Assembly: GCA_040003255.1 (NCBI GenBank)
Contig: JBDUCV010000032.1
Location: forward strand, 1-26,695
Source of the DNA: JBDUCV01 sp040003255
GTDB taxonomy: Bacteria > Actinomycetota > Actinomycetes > Mycobacteriales > Jatrophihabitantaceae
Length of the DNA stretch: 26,695 bases
Direction of reading: 5' to 3'
Part shown: piece after piece, positions 1 through 7,378 of the stretch
Layout: each line of letters opens with the position of its first letter
Numbering within the stretch: position 1 is the first letter of the stretch
The notes under the pieces: model-generated
Told to the model about the DNA's origin: nothing
What the model saw: the letters and a program-made list of their open reading frames with translations, nothing else
Database searches by the model: none
Position numbers and translations under genes: made by a program

Positions 1-2
1 TG

Positions 3-857
3 CGCACGGCGCAACGGCAGCAGGCCGGACGCGTGCGGGATACCGTCTCGGCGGCCGTTCGCGGGGCGAGTGACGAGATCGAGGAGCTACGGCGTCAGCT
101 CAAGGCGCGGAGCGCCGAGGTACGCGCCGCCGAACGTGCACTGCAGCAGGCGCAAGCCGTGGCGAATGAAGCTATCCAGCAGGCCGCCAGCGCCGGGTCG
201 TCGCGTGATGCCGAGATACGGCGAACGAGGGCCCGAATCGCCGAACTGGAGAAGGCGGCCGAGTCCGGCCGTCGGGCGGCCCGCACGACGCGCGACGTGG
301 ACGACGTGCGGTTGTGGCTGCTCGTCGACACGGTGACCGAGGCCGCGGCGAGCATCCGTCGTGAACTGTCGTTGCCGATTCCGGCGTTGCGGCTAGGCGA
401 CACGGTCGCGGCGACGGCCGCAGAGGTGTCGCGCCGGTTCGCCGACGACCCGGCCGCCCTCGACCGATTGCTCGCTCTGCCCAACGTTCACCTCGTCGTC
501 GACGGATACAACGTCACCAAGACCGGTTATGGGGAGTTGGCCTTGGCCGATCAACGCTCCAGGCTGATCAGTTCTCTCGCGGCACTCCGCGGCCGATCGC
601 GGGTCGAGATGACGGTGGCGTTCGACGGCGGCGAGCGTCCGCCGGCGCTGCCACCCGTACCACGTGGGGTGCGGGTGCTGTTCAGCGCTGCGGACGAGAG
701 CGCCGACGACCTAATCAGGCGCCTGGTCGACGCCGAGCCCCCGGGCCGTCCCGTCATCGTCATTACTGCCGATCAGCAGGTGCAGCGTGACGTTCAACGG
801 GCAGGTGCCTGGGCGGTGCCGTCGGTCGTGCTGCTGGCTCGGCTCGCCCAGCCCTGA
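3..857 (+). CDS. NYN/YacP-like putative RNase, 5'-truncated by the window edge
   Basis: The frame is open from the first bases of the window. The GTG at 33 is only the first possible start inside the window, so the gene most likely begins upstream. The N-terminal ~80 visible residues are rich in Glu, Arg, Ala and Gln with heptad-like spacing, which suggests a coiled coil. The C-terminal half is a NYN (PIN-like nuclease fold) domain. It shows VVDGYNVTK with the first acidic metal ligand, then VAFDGGERP, then SADDLIRRLV, then VVITADQQVQRDV, the usual order of acidic motifs in the YacP/NYN family. Such proteins are predicted metal-dependent RNases or RNA-binding proteins. From memory, a NYN gene next to the NlpC/P60 and PimB' genes is common in actinobacteria. 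The substrate is unknown. The family call is strong and the function is inferred. Confidence 0.85.
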   Translation, partial: RTAQRQQAGRVRDTVSAAVRGASDEIEELRRQLKARSAEVRAAERALQQAQAVANEAIQQAASAGSSRDAEIRRTRARIAELEKAAESGRRAARTTRDVDDVRLWLLVDTVTEAAASIRRELSLPIPALRLGDTVAATAAEVSRRFADDPAALDRLLALPNVHLVVDGYNVTKTGYGELALADQRSRLISSLAALRGRSRVEMTVAFDGGERPPALPPVPRGVRVLFSAADESADDLIRRLVDAEPPGRPVIVITADQQVQRDVQRAGAWAVPSVVLLARLAQP

Positions 858-930
858 ACGGCGCGCTCGGAAACTGTCGGAGCCGGTGCCTAGCGTCCGG
901 TCATACCGAGACTTACCGAGGAGGCTGTCC

Positions 931-1161
931 ATGATCATCGACTGCGACACATGCCGGGTTCGCGGCACCGGCTGCGCCGACTGTGTCGTCTCTGTGCTGC
1001 TCGGCACACCCGCCGATCCGCTCGATCTCGACGAATCCGAGCAACATGCCGTTGACGCGCTGGCCGAATGCGGCCTGGTTCCACCGCTGCGACTGGTCGT
1101 TCGTGCGAGGGATGGTATGAATCGGACCGGTTCGGGCGGTGAGCGGGCCCGCATTGCGTGA
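931..1161 (+). CDS. Small four-cysteine protein of unknown function
   Basis: The product is 76 residues. The ATG is chosen because a strong Shine-Dalgarno, GAGGAGG at 918-924, lies 6 nt upstream; the longer upstream frame overlaps the NYN gene and has no such signal. The first 18 residues contain C5-x2-C8 and C15-x2-C18, a compact pair of CxxC knuckles that could bind zinc or an Fe-S cluster. The middle is hydrophobic (CVVSVLLG), followed by an acidic helix-like stretch and a polar tail. I recall similar short proteins next to NlpC/P60 genes in other actinobacteria, which supports a real gene, but no function is known to me. It lies between the NYN gene and the riboswitch leader, 330 bp before the endopeptidase start. 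Confidence 0.7.
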   Translation: MIIDCDTCRVRGTGCADCVVSVLLGTPADPLDLDESEQHAVDALAECGLVPPLRLVVRARDGMNRTGSGGERARIA

Positions 1162-1200
1162 TTCCCGCCTGGCAAACATTCCGACGACCCTCGCGGATTG

Positions 1201-1230
1201 TTGTGTCAAGTGCAGACTATCCCGTAACCT
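1201..1230 (+). promoter_or_regulatory. Candidate promoter for the riboswitch-endopeptidase transcript
   Basis: TTGTGT at 1201-1206 and TAACCT at 1225-1230 are separated by 18 bp. The -10 fits TANNNT and the -35 keeps the TTG. Transcription from about 1237 would include the whole riboswitch and give a leader of about 255 nt. This is an inference from motif and position only. Confidence 0.35.
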
Positions 1231-1282
1231 GCCCGAGACCTTCCGGCCACCTGGCCTCCTACCCGGGGGCCACCGGACAGGT

Positions 1283-1476
1283 CACCGCCGAATCGCACGT
1301 TCGGCAGCGACGGTTCTCTCTTCGGGCCGTCGATGTCGGCGAACCGGGGACCCACAGGTTCCACGGGGTGAATCGGCTCATCGGTGGGGCGGCGTCCCCG
1401 CTTCCGCTGATGTGCCGTAGGGCTTCTTCCGGCCCGAACCCGTCAGCTAACTCGGTAGGCGGTCCGAGGAAGAAAC
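1283..1476 (+). ncRNA. c-di-AMP riboswitch (ydaO/yuaA class)
   Basis: This 330-bp gap holds the conserved core of the ydaO/yuaA riboswitch. The 5' side has CCGCCGAATC at 1285-1294. The interior has AACCGGGGA at 1342-1350 and GGGGTGAATC at 1365-1374. The 3' side has CCCGAACCCGTCAGCTAACT at about 1433-1452, followed by CGGTAGGCGGT and then GAGGAAGA. The closing helix P1 is visible: ACCGCC at 1284-1289 pairs perfectly with GGCGGT at 1458-1463. The class binds two c-di-AMP molecules and usually switches expression off. In actinobacteria it typically sits before cell-wall hydrolase genes (Rpf, NlpC/P60), as here. I see no separate U-rich terminator between the aptamer and the start codon, so the mode of control is not clear. 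Confidence 0.93.
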
Positions 1477-1491
1477 GGAGTTCCGCCAACG

Positions 1492-2538
1492 GTGGCGACG
1501 ACTCGATCCCACACCCCTTTACGTAACCTCGTCCTCGGCCTCGCAACGATCGGCACCGCGCTTGGCGTTGCGAGCTCCGGCGCTTACGCGACGCCGGTCC
1601 AGCCCGCACCGCCCAAACCACCGACCGTTGCCTCCGTCACCCAGCGGTTGACCGTCCTGGGTGAGCAGGAAGAAGCGCTCGCCGAAAAGTTCAATCTCGC
1701 CCGGGCCGACCTCAAAGCCAAGCAGCAGCACGCGCTCGCGGCTGCACAGGCTGCCAAGAAGGCTGCCGCCGAGTTCGCGCTCGCGCGGGCGCAGTTCAGG
1801 GCGTTGGTGACCGCGCAGTACGAGGGAGCGAAGTTCAGTTCGACCGGCGCCCTTCTCACCAGCGAGAACGGGCAGAATTACCTAGACCAGATCAGCCAGT
1901 TGAACCTGATGGCGTCCCATCGCGGCGACATCGTCACCCAGCTCAATACCGCCAAGGCCAAGAGCGACAGCGCGCAGCAGGCGGCTGACAATGCCGTCGA
2001 GGACGCCAAGGCAACACTCGACGCGGTGAACGCGCAGCACACTGGCATCGAAGCGCAGAAGAAGAAGTTCAAGTCGCTGCTGGCTACCCTGACCGCCGAA
2101 CAGCGGCGGGCGTTCGCAGCCCGCAATGCAGTGCCGATTGCAACGGCGCGAGCGGCGATCCAGGTCCCGCTGACGGCGCACGCTGGCTCGGCCGCTGCCC
2201 AGAAGGCTGTCGACTTCGCGCTGGCCCAGGTCGGCAAGCCATATGTGTACGCCGCATCCGGGCCGGACGCCTATGACTGCTCAGGACTCACCATGGCCGC
2301 TTGGGCGGCCGCCGGCGTCCAGTTGCCGCACAACGCCGAGGCCCAGTACTCCTACGGCACCCAGGTATCTCTAGACGCGCTCCAGCCCGGCGACCTGGTG
2401 TTCATGTACTCGCCGATCGGGCACGTCGAGATCTACATCGGCAATGGCCTGGCGGTCTCCGCGCCGCAGGAGGGCGAGAGCGTCAAGGTGATCACTGCCG
2501 CGAATCCGGAAAACGTCGGCGCGACCCGGCTGACCTGA
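1492..2538 (+). CDS. Secreted NlpC/P60 peptidoglycan endopeptidase (RipC-type)
   Basis: The product is 348 residues. It has a signal-peptide-like N-terminus with a hydrophobic stretch at about residues 10-30 and AYA at 31-33. A long Ala/Lys/Gln-rich coiled coil follows at about 45-210. The NlpC/P60 (C40) domain occupies about 235-345. Cys263 in YDCSGLT is the nucleophile and His311 in GHVEIYIGNG is the base. The third catalytic position, twelve residues after the histidine, is Ser323, where relatives usually have His, Glu, Asn or Gln. The family cleaves within the peptide stems of peptidoglycan. The start is GTG with GGAG at 1477-1480, just downstream of the c-di-AMP riboswitch, so control by c-di-AMP is expected. 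The position next to pimB' matches Rv2190c (RipC) in M. tuberculosis. Coiled coil plus P60 is the layout of hydrolases activated by FtsEX-like partners, which is an inference here. Confidence 0.93.
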   Translation: MATTRSHTPLRNLVLGLATIGTALGVASSGAYATPVQPAPPKPPTVASVTQRLTVLGEQEEALAEKFNLARADLKAKQQHALAAAQAAKKAAAEFALARAQFRALVTAQYEGAKFSSTGALLTSENGQNYLDQISQLNLMASHRGDIVTQLNTAKAKSDSAQQAADNAVEDAKATLDAVNAQHTGIEAQKKKFKSLLATLTAEQRRAFAARNAVPIATARAAIQVPLTAHAGSAAAQKAVDFALAQVGKPYVYAASGPDAYDCSGLTMAAWAAAGVQLPHNAEAQYSYGTQVSLDALQPGDLVFMYSPIGHVEIYIGNGLAVSAPQEGESVKVITAANPENVGATRLT

Positions 2539-2581
2539 CCGGCCCAACCCTGAACGCGAGGTTCTGCCTGCCTGGCATCTG

Positions 2582-3703
2582 ATGCGTCCGACGATCATCG
2601 TTACCAACGACTTTCCCCCGCGACAAGGCGGCATCCAGTCCTTCGTTTACGCGGTCGCCACCCGGCTGCCCGCCGATCGCGTGGTGGTGTACGCGTCCGA
2701 CTACCCAGGATCGGCCGCGTTCGACCGACGACAGCCGTTTCCGGTGGTTCGGCACCCGACCAAGATCCTGCTGCCGACGCCAATGGCCCGGCGCCGGATC
2801 ATGGCAACGACGCGCGAGCACCGCGCGACCGCCGCCTGGTTCGGCGCGGCCGCTCCACTCGCCTTACTGGCACCGTCGCTACGCCGGGCGGGCGTCGAGC
2901 GGGTGGTGGCAAGCACGCACGGGCACGAGGTCGCCTGGGCGATGCTGCCAGGCACTCGGCAGGTGCTACGGCGGATCGGCAGGCAATGCGACGTAATCAC
3001 CTACCTCGGCGAGTACACCCGGCGCCGTTTAGCGCCGGCCTTAGGCGGAGACTCGATGCTCCGTCAGCTCACACCTGGAGTGGATGTCGAGACGTTCCGC
3101 CAGGATGTGGACGGCTCAGTCGTGCGGGAACGGTACGGACTGCTCGGACGTCCGGTGGTCGTTTGCGTCTCGCGGCTGGTAGCCCGCAAGGGTCAGGACA
3201 CCCTGATCCGCGCGCTGCCGGCGATCCGACGGGTGGTTCCCGGGACTGCGCTGCTCCTCGTTGGTCGGGGGCCATACCGTAAAGCGCTCGTCCGGCTGGC
3301 GCAGCACAGTGGGGTCGCGGCCGACGTCGTGTTCACCGGGCAAGTCGCTGAACCCGACCTGCCCGCGTACTTCGCCGCCGGTGATGTGTTTGCGATGCCG
3401 TGCCGCACTCGTCGGCTCGGCATGGATGTCGAGGGGCTCGGAATCGTCTATCTCGAGGCGTCCGCGGTCGGGTTGCCGGTGGTGGCTGGCGATTCGGGCG
3501 GAGCGCCTGACGCCGTTCGTCCCGGGGAGACGGGCGTCGTCGTGTCCGGCCGGGACGTGTCGGGGGTGGCTGATGCGATCGCGCGGCTGCTCTCAAACCC
3601 GCCTCTCGCGGCCCAGCTGGGTGCGCAGGGTCGGGCTTGGGCGGAGGCAGACTGGACATGGGACAGGACTGCTCGTCGGCTCGAGGCGCTGCTAGCGGAG
3701 TAG
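2582..3703 (+). CDS. pimB: GDP-mannose-dependent mannosyltransferase, PimB'-type (GT4)
   Basis: The product is 373 residues, a full-length GT-B fold glycosyltransferase of family GT4. The N-terminal domain starts VTNDFPPRQGGIQSF, with the glycine loop that meets the nucleotide-sugar diphosphate. STHGHEVAW follows at about 111-119. The C-terminal domain has SRLVARKGQD (about 197-206), GRGPYRKAL and the retaining E-x7-E motif at E284 and E292. In Corynebacterineae PimB' adds the second mannose to phosphatidylinositol mannoside at the cytoplasmic face of the membrane. The neighbours (endopeptidase before, FadD15-type synthetase after) match the Rv2190c-Rv2187 order, supporting that assignment. 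It starts 43 bp after the endopeptidase. GAGG at 2556-2559 is about 22 nt from the ATG, so no good Shine-Dalgarno is present. Co-transcription with the upstream gene is likely. Confidence 0.9.
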   Translation: MRPTIIVTNDFPPRQGGIQSFVYAVATRLPADRVVVYASDYPGSAAFDRRQPFPVVRHPTKILLPTPMARRRIMATTREHRATAAWFGAAAPLALLAPSLRRAGVERVVASTHGHEVAWAMLPGTRQVLRRIGRQCDVITYLGEYTRRRLAPALGGDSMLRQLTPGVDVETFRQDVDGSVVRERYGLLGRPVVVCVSRLVARKGQDTLIRALPAIRRVVPGTALLLVGRGPYRKALVRLAQHSGVAADVVFTGQVAEPDLPAYFAAGDVFAMPCRTRRLGMDVEGLGIVYLEASAVGLPVVAGDSGGAPDAVRPGETGVVVSGRDVSGVADAIARLLSNPPLAAQLGAQGRAWAEADWTWDRTARRLEALLAE

Positions 3704-3747
3704 GAGGCCCGCCCCGGCGTCATCTCAGCCGAGTGGGCAGGCAGCGG

Positions 3748-3763
3748 TTCGCGGGTTCGCGAA
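3748..3763. terminator. Weak hairpin between convergent pimB and fadD
   Basis: TTCGCG and CGCGAA form a 6-bp perfect stem with a 4-nt loop (GGTT), centred in the 67-bp gap between the two convergent stop codons. There is no T-run on either side. It could be a bidirectional terminator, but the stem is short. Confidence 0.3.
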
Positions 3764-3770
3764 GCATCAG

Positions 3771-5585
3771 TTAGGCCGAGTCTGCCGGGCGTCCGCTGGC
3801 GTAAAGCGCGGCGATTTCATCGGCGCAGGCGGCCTGTACGACGTTGCGCTTGAGCTTCAAGGACGGGGTCAGCTCGCCGGTGGCCTCGGTCCAGTCATGT
3901 GGCAAGACGATAAACTTGCGGATCGCCTCGGCCTTGCTCACCGCCTTGTTTGCCTCGTCGATCGCCGACTGGAACTCGCCGCGCAGCCCGGGGTCGTCCA
4001 GGACGGCGCTCAAATCCGTCGAGCCGTCACGTCCAACGTCCTTGAGCCAGGTCGGGAACGCCTCTGGGTCGACCGTGATCAGCGCGGCGATGAATGGCTG
4101 CCGGTCGCCGACCACCAGGCATTGGCTCACCAGCCAGTGCGCCCGAACCCGGTCCTCCAACACGGCGGGGGCAACGTTCTTTCCAGCGGCCGTCACGATG
4201 ATCTCCTTCTTGCGGCCGGTGATCGTCACGTAGCCGGCGGCGTCGATCTCGCCGATGTCGCCGGTGTGGAACCAGCCGTCGGCGTCGATTGCCTGCTTCG
4301 TCGCCTCGTCGTTGCGCCAGTAGCCCTGGAATACCAGCGGGCCACGCAGGAGCAATTCACCGTCGTCGCCGACGCGTGCCGTCGTGCCCCCCACCGGCAT
4401 GCCGACGCTCCCGACCCGGATCGCGTCTGGGCGATTGACGCACACGCCCGCCGTCGTCTCGGTCAGGCCGTAGCCCTCATAGATCGTGATGCCAACGCCA
4501 CGGAAGAAGTGGCCCAGCCGAGCGCCGAGAGGTGCGCCACCCGAGACGGCGGCGTCACACCTGCCGCCGAGGGCGGCACGCAGCTTGCCGTACACCAGGC
4601 GGTCGAAAATCGCGTGCTGCAGCTTCACCCGCTTGGGGATCGAGCCGCTCTCCAGCCCTACCGAGTACCTGATCGCCGCGCGCTCGGCCAGGTCGAAGAT
4701 CCGTTCTTTGCCATCGGTGTGCGCGCGCTGCCTGGCCGTGTTGTAGACCTTCTCGAACACCCGAGGAACGCTCAGGACGAACGTCGGCTGGAATCCCTTC
4801 AGGTCGTCGAGCAGGTTCCTGATGTCGGCGGTATGCCCCAACACGCAGCCGGTGGCGAGGGCGCCGATCTCGATCGCGCGGCCAAACACGTGCGCGATAG
4901 GCAAGAAAAGCAAGGTGGACGTGCCCTCGGCAAAGAGCTGGTGCAAGCCGGTGGTGACCTCGGAAACCTCGGTGATGAAGTTGCGATGCGACAGCTCGCA
5001 GCCCTTCGGGCGACCGGTGGTGCCCGACGTGTAGATGATCGAGGCGAGGTCGTCGATGCGGGTGCCTTGGCGGCGAGTGCCGACGTCGGCGGCGTCCACC
5101 AACTCGCCGAGAGCCCCGATCGTGGCGACCGCGCCTGCCTCGATCTGCCACAGGTGACGCAGCTCAGGCGTGTTAGCTCGTACCTCTTGCACGATCGCCT
5201 GGTGTTCCGGTGTCTCGACGACCATCGCAACAGCACCGGAATCGGACAGGATCCAGCCGACCTGCTCGGCGCTGGACGTCTCGTAGATCGGCACCACCAC
5301 CGCGCCGATCGCGAGTGCCGCAAAATCCACCAGCGTCCACTCATAGCGAGTCTTGCTCATGAGTGCGATCCGGTCGCCACGTTGCAGGCCCGCGCCGATC
5401 AGCCCACGTGCGAGCTCGGTCACCTCGGCGGCAAACGTCCCGGCTGAGACATCGGACCACTGGTCAGCGTTGCGGCGGCGCAGCGCAGTGCGTTGGGGAT
5501 CCCGCGCCGCGTTGTCGTAGACGTAGTCGGCGACGCTGCATTCGGACGGGTCGGGCGCAAGACTCGGCACAGAGAGTTCGCGCAC
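3771..5585 (-). CDS. Long-chain fatty acid-CoA ligase, FadD15-type
   Basis: The product is 604 residues when started at the GTG at 5585, which gives MRELSVPSLAP, the usual N-terminus of this family. An in-frame extension to 5720 lacks similarity and crosses the divergent promoter region. GAAAGG lies about 9 nt upstream of the GTG. ANL-superfamily motifs occur in order: the ATP/phosphate loop YTSGTTGRPKG at 185-195, EGYGLTETT, GWFHTGDIG and the late lysine region LTPSLKLKRN near residue 577. The enzyme makes acyl-AMP and then acyl-CoA from long-chain fatty acids. It is read away from the SRPBCC gene and converges with pimB, as Rv2187 does in M. tuberculosis. The exact fatty-acid substrate cannot be read from the sequence. 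Confidence 0.92.
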   Translation of the reverse strand: MRELSVPSLAPDPSECSVADYVYDNAARDPQRTALRRRNADQWSDVSAGTFAAEVTELARGLIGAGLQRGDRIALMSKTRYEWTLVDFAALAIGAVVVPIYETSSAEQVGWILSDSGAVAMVVETPEHQAIVQEVRANTPELRHLWQIEAGAVATIGALGELVDAADVGTRRQGTRIDDLASIIYTSGTTGRPKGCELSHRNFITEVSEVTTGLHQLFAEGTSTLLFLPIAHVFGRAIEIGALATGCVLGHTADIRNLLDDLKGFQPTFVLSVPRVFEKVYNTARQRAHTDGKERIFDLAERAAIRYSVGLESGSIPKRVKLQHAIFDRLVYGKLRAALGGRCDAAVSGGAPLGARLGHFFRGVGITIYEGYGLTETTAGVCVNRPDAIRVGSVGMPVGGTTARVGDDGELLLRGPLVFQGYWRNDEATKQAIDADGWFHTGDIGEIDAAGYVTITGRKKEIIVTAAGKNVAPAVLEDRVRAHWLVSQCLVVGDRQPFIAALITVDPEAFPTWLKDVGRDGSTDLSAVLDDPGLRGEFQSAIDEANKAVSKAEAIRKFIVLPHDWTEATGELTPSLKLKRNVVQAACADEIAALYASGRPADSA

Positions 5586-5630
5586 TCGGCTGCGACCTTT
5601 CTCGAGAATTGAGACGCCCGCGGGTGGGCC

Positions 5631-5646
5631 CCGTGATGGGTCACGG
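5631..5646. promoter_or_regulatory. Palindrome, candidate operator in the fadD/SRPBCC gap
   Basis: CCGTGA-TGGG-TCACGG is a perfect 6-bp inverted repeat with a 4-bp spacer. GGG at 5626-5628 and CCC at 5650-5652 can extend the symmetry. It overlaps the proposed -10 and start site of the fadD promoter, where a repressor site would be expected. No regulator gene in this window is an obvious partner. Confidence 0.4.
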
Positions 5647-5672
5647 TAACCCGTCCGGACCACCGCGGTGAA
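5643..5672 (-). promoter_or_regulatory. Candidate fadD promoter
   Basis: Read on the minus strand, TTCACC (5672-5667) and TACCGT (5648-5643) are spaced by 18 bp. The -10 fits TANNNT and the -35 matches TTGACA at four of six positions. The predicted leader is about 50 nt and carries the Shine-Dalgarno of fadD. Confidence 0.35.
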
Positions 5673-5705
5673 GCGATCATCACACCTGGCGTCGCTCACC
5701 GGCGG

Positions 5706-5711
5706 TAGCCT
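5706..5711 (+). promoter_or_regulatory. -10 element, probable leaderless start of the SRPBCC operon
   Basis: TAGCCT fits TANNNT and ends 7 nt before the ATG at 5719. No Shine-Dalgarno is present, so transcription would start at or next to the ATG. No clear -35 is visible. Confidence 0.45.
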
Positions 5712-5718
5712 TCGCCGC

Positions 5719-6153
5719 ATGGCTGATCAGTCCACGCAGTCGATCACCGTCAACGCCCCGCCAGCCGACGTGATGGCCGTCATCGCGGATTTTCCGGCCT
5801 ATCCCGAGTGGGCCGGCTCGGTGAAGGAGATCGACGTGCTCGAACAGGGCGCAGACGGGCGGGCCCGGCGAGTCCAGTTTTCGATCGACGCCGGGGTGCT
5901 CAAGGACCAGTACGAGCTGGCCTACGTGTGGAACGGTGACGAGCGGGTGGAGTGGAACCTGATCAAGGGGCAGATGCAGAAGATGCAACATGGCTCCTAC
6001 CGATTGCGTCCCTCAGGCAACGGCACCGAGGTCACCTACTCGCTGACCGTGGACCTGGCGATCCCGATGCTCGGCCTGCTCAAGCGCAAGGCCGAGCGAG
6101 TCGTGATGCACACAGCGCTGAAGGAATTGAAGAAGCGCGTCGAGGCGCGCTGA
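5719..6153 (+). CDS. SRPBCC (polyketide cyclase/START-like) family protein
   Basis: The product is 144 residues, a single SRPBCC-fold domain. It begins with STQSITVNAPPADVMAVIADF and YPEWAGSVKEIDVLE, the usual first strand, helix and WxxxVKxxxVL turn, and ends with the long C-terminal helix that closes the hydrophobic cavity. These domains bind lipids or other hydrophobic ligands; the ligand is unknown. The ATG at 5719 is preferred to the upstream in-frame codon at 5668 because conserved sequence starts there. The gene is 13 bp upstream of the ArsA-like ATPase and both are on the same strand, as Rv2185c (TB16.3) and Rv2184c are, so a shared role is likely. Confidence 0.88.
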   Translation: MADQSTQSITVNAPPADVMAVIADFPAYPEWAGSVKEIDVLEQGADGRARRVQFSIDAGVLKDQYELAYVWNGDERVEWNLIKGQMQKMQHGSYRLRPSGNGTEVTYSLTVDLAIPMLGLLKRKAERVVMHTALKELKKRVEAR

Positions 6154-6166
6154 GGTCGCGACCGAC

Positions 6167-7378
6167 ATGCGAATAATCCTGTTCACCGGCAAGGGCGGTG
6201 TCGGCAAGACAACCGCGGCTGCCGCGACGGCGCTGCGACTGGCCGAGCGGGGCGTCAAGACCCTGTTGCTGTCGATCGATTCAGCGCACTCGCTCGGCGA
6301 CGCGGTGGACATGCCGCTCGATGCCGACCCGGTCGAGATCGCGCCCGGCTGCTGGGGCATGCACATCGACACCCAGGGGCGACTAGAGGCGGCGTGGGGG
6401 GACGTTGAGCGGTACCTGCTCGACCTACTGGCGTGGGGTGGTGTCGACCCGATCACCGCGGAGGAACTCACCGTGCTGCCCGGCGTCGACGAAGTCCTCG
6501 CCCTGCTCGCGGTGCGCGACTTGGCCGCAAGTGGGCACTGGGACGTCTTGGTGGTCGACTGCGCTCCGACCGCCGAGACGCTGCGGCTACTCGCCTTACC
6601 CGAGGCGCTCAGCTGGTATTTGCAGAAGGTGTTCCCGGCGCGACGGCGGATTGCGCGGGGCATGCGTCCGCTCGCGGCGCTGCTCGGACGTGGCGACGCG
6701 ATTCCGCCGGACGGACTATTCGAGGCTCTGCTGCGCCTCAGCGACGATCTTGCCTCGGTGCGTGATCTGCTCGCCGATCCCGGGGTGACCACCGTCCGGC
6801 TCGTGCTGACGCCCGAGTCCGTCGTCCTGGCCGAGGCACGGCGGACGTTCACCGCGCTGGCGCTTTACGGCTACCAAGTAGACCTTCTGATCGCGAATCG
6901 GGTCTTTCCCCGAGGCAGGGATGCCTTCCGACGAGGCTGGGTGGCCGCGCAGCACACACAACTCGCTGGGCTGCGCGAATCCTTCCCAGCGCTGCCGGTC
7001 CGCGAGGTGGCCTATCAGCCACACGAGCCGGTGGGCACCGCAGCGTTGCGCGAAGTCGCCGACGCCGTGTACGGCGTGCTGCCCGGCGAAGATCCGGCCG
7101 TCCCCGCAGCCGCGCCTCGGCCGATCACCGTCGAGCGAGGCGAATCCGGGTTCACGCTACGGATATTGCTGCCGCTCGCCGAGCGGGCGACCGTCGGCGC
7201 CACGCGGATCGGCGACGATTTGGTGCTGACCGTCGGCGGGCACCGCCGGGTGCTCGCTTTGCCGAGCGTGCTCCGTCGGTGCGAGGTCGTGGGCGGCGAT
7301 TTCGCCGACCACGAGCTGCGCGTCCGCTTCCGTCCCGACCCGGCACTCTGGCCCGTATCCGACGCGGAATTGGCATGA
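6167..7378 (+). CDS. ArsA/GET3-family ATPase with C-terminal ArsA_HSP20-like domain
   Basis: The product is 403 residues. A deviant Walker A loop, GKGGVGKTT, is at 8-16. The switch region LLSIDSAHSLGDA and the DCAPTAETLRLL signature follow. The last ~80 residues (GFTLRILLPLAERATV, then DDLVLTVGGHRRVLALP) look like the beta-rich ArsA_HSP20 domain found on many actinobacterial and cyanobacterial homologues. I see no paired-cysteine arsenite site and no arsenic genes nearby, so arsenite export is unlikely. A chaperone-like ATPase role similar to GET3 is more plausible, but the client is unknown. The stop codon overlaps the next ATG (ATGA), so the two are translationally coupled. Confidence 0.88.
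   Translation: MRIILFTGKGGVGKTTAAAATALRLAERGVKTLLLSIDSAHSLGDAVDMPLDADPVEIAPGCWGMHIDTQGRLEAAWGDVERYLLDLLAWGGVDPITAEELTVLPGVDEVLALLAVRDLAASGHWDVLVVDCAPTAETLRLLALPEALSWYLQKVFPARRRIARGMRPLAALLGRGDAIPPDGLFEALLRLSDDLASVRDLLADPGVTTVRLVLTPESVVLAEARRTFTALALYGYQVDLLIANRVFPRGRDAFRRGWVAAQHTQLAGLRESFPALPVREVAYQPHEPVGTAALREVADAVYGVLPGEDPAVPAAAPRPITVERGESGFTLRILLPLAERATVGATRIGDDLVLTVGGHRRVLALPSVLRRCEVVGGDFADHELRVRFRPDPALWPVSDAELA

Noticed and set aside
869..897. ECF-type promoter (GGAAAC ... CGTC) before the small four-cysteine gene
   Set aside because: The spacing to CGTC is longer than usual for ECF sites and the first element is imperfect.
3897..5447. 516-codon open frame on the plus strand
   Set aside because: It is antisense to the acyl-CoA synthetase, whose motifs are complete. 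Long open antisense frames are common in GC-rich coding DNA, and its translation is low-complexity (Arg, Asp, Val, Ala) with no domain.
6167..7378. Arsenite-export ATPase
   Set aside because: The protein is ArsA-like, but no paired-cysteine metal site and no arsB, arsC or arsD genes are near; the ArsR-type gene at 10506 lacks metal-site cysteines and is an SRPBCC fusion.
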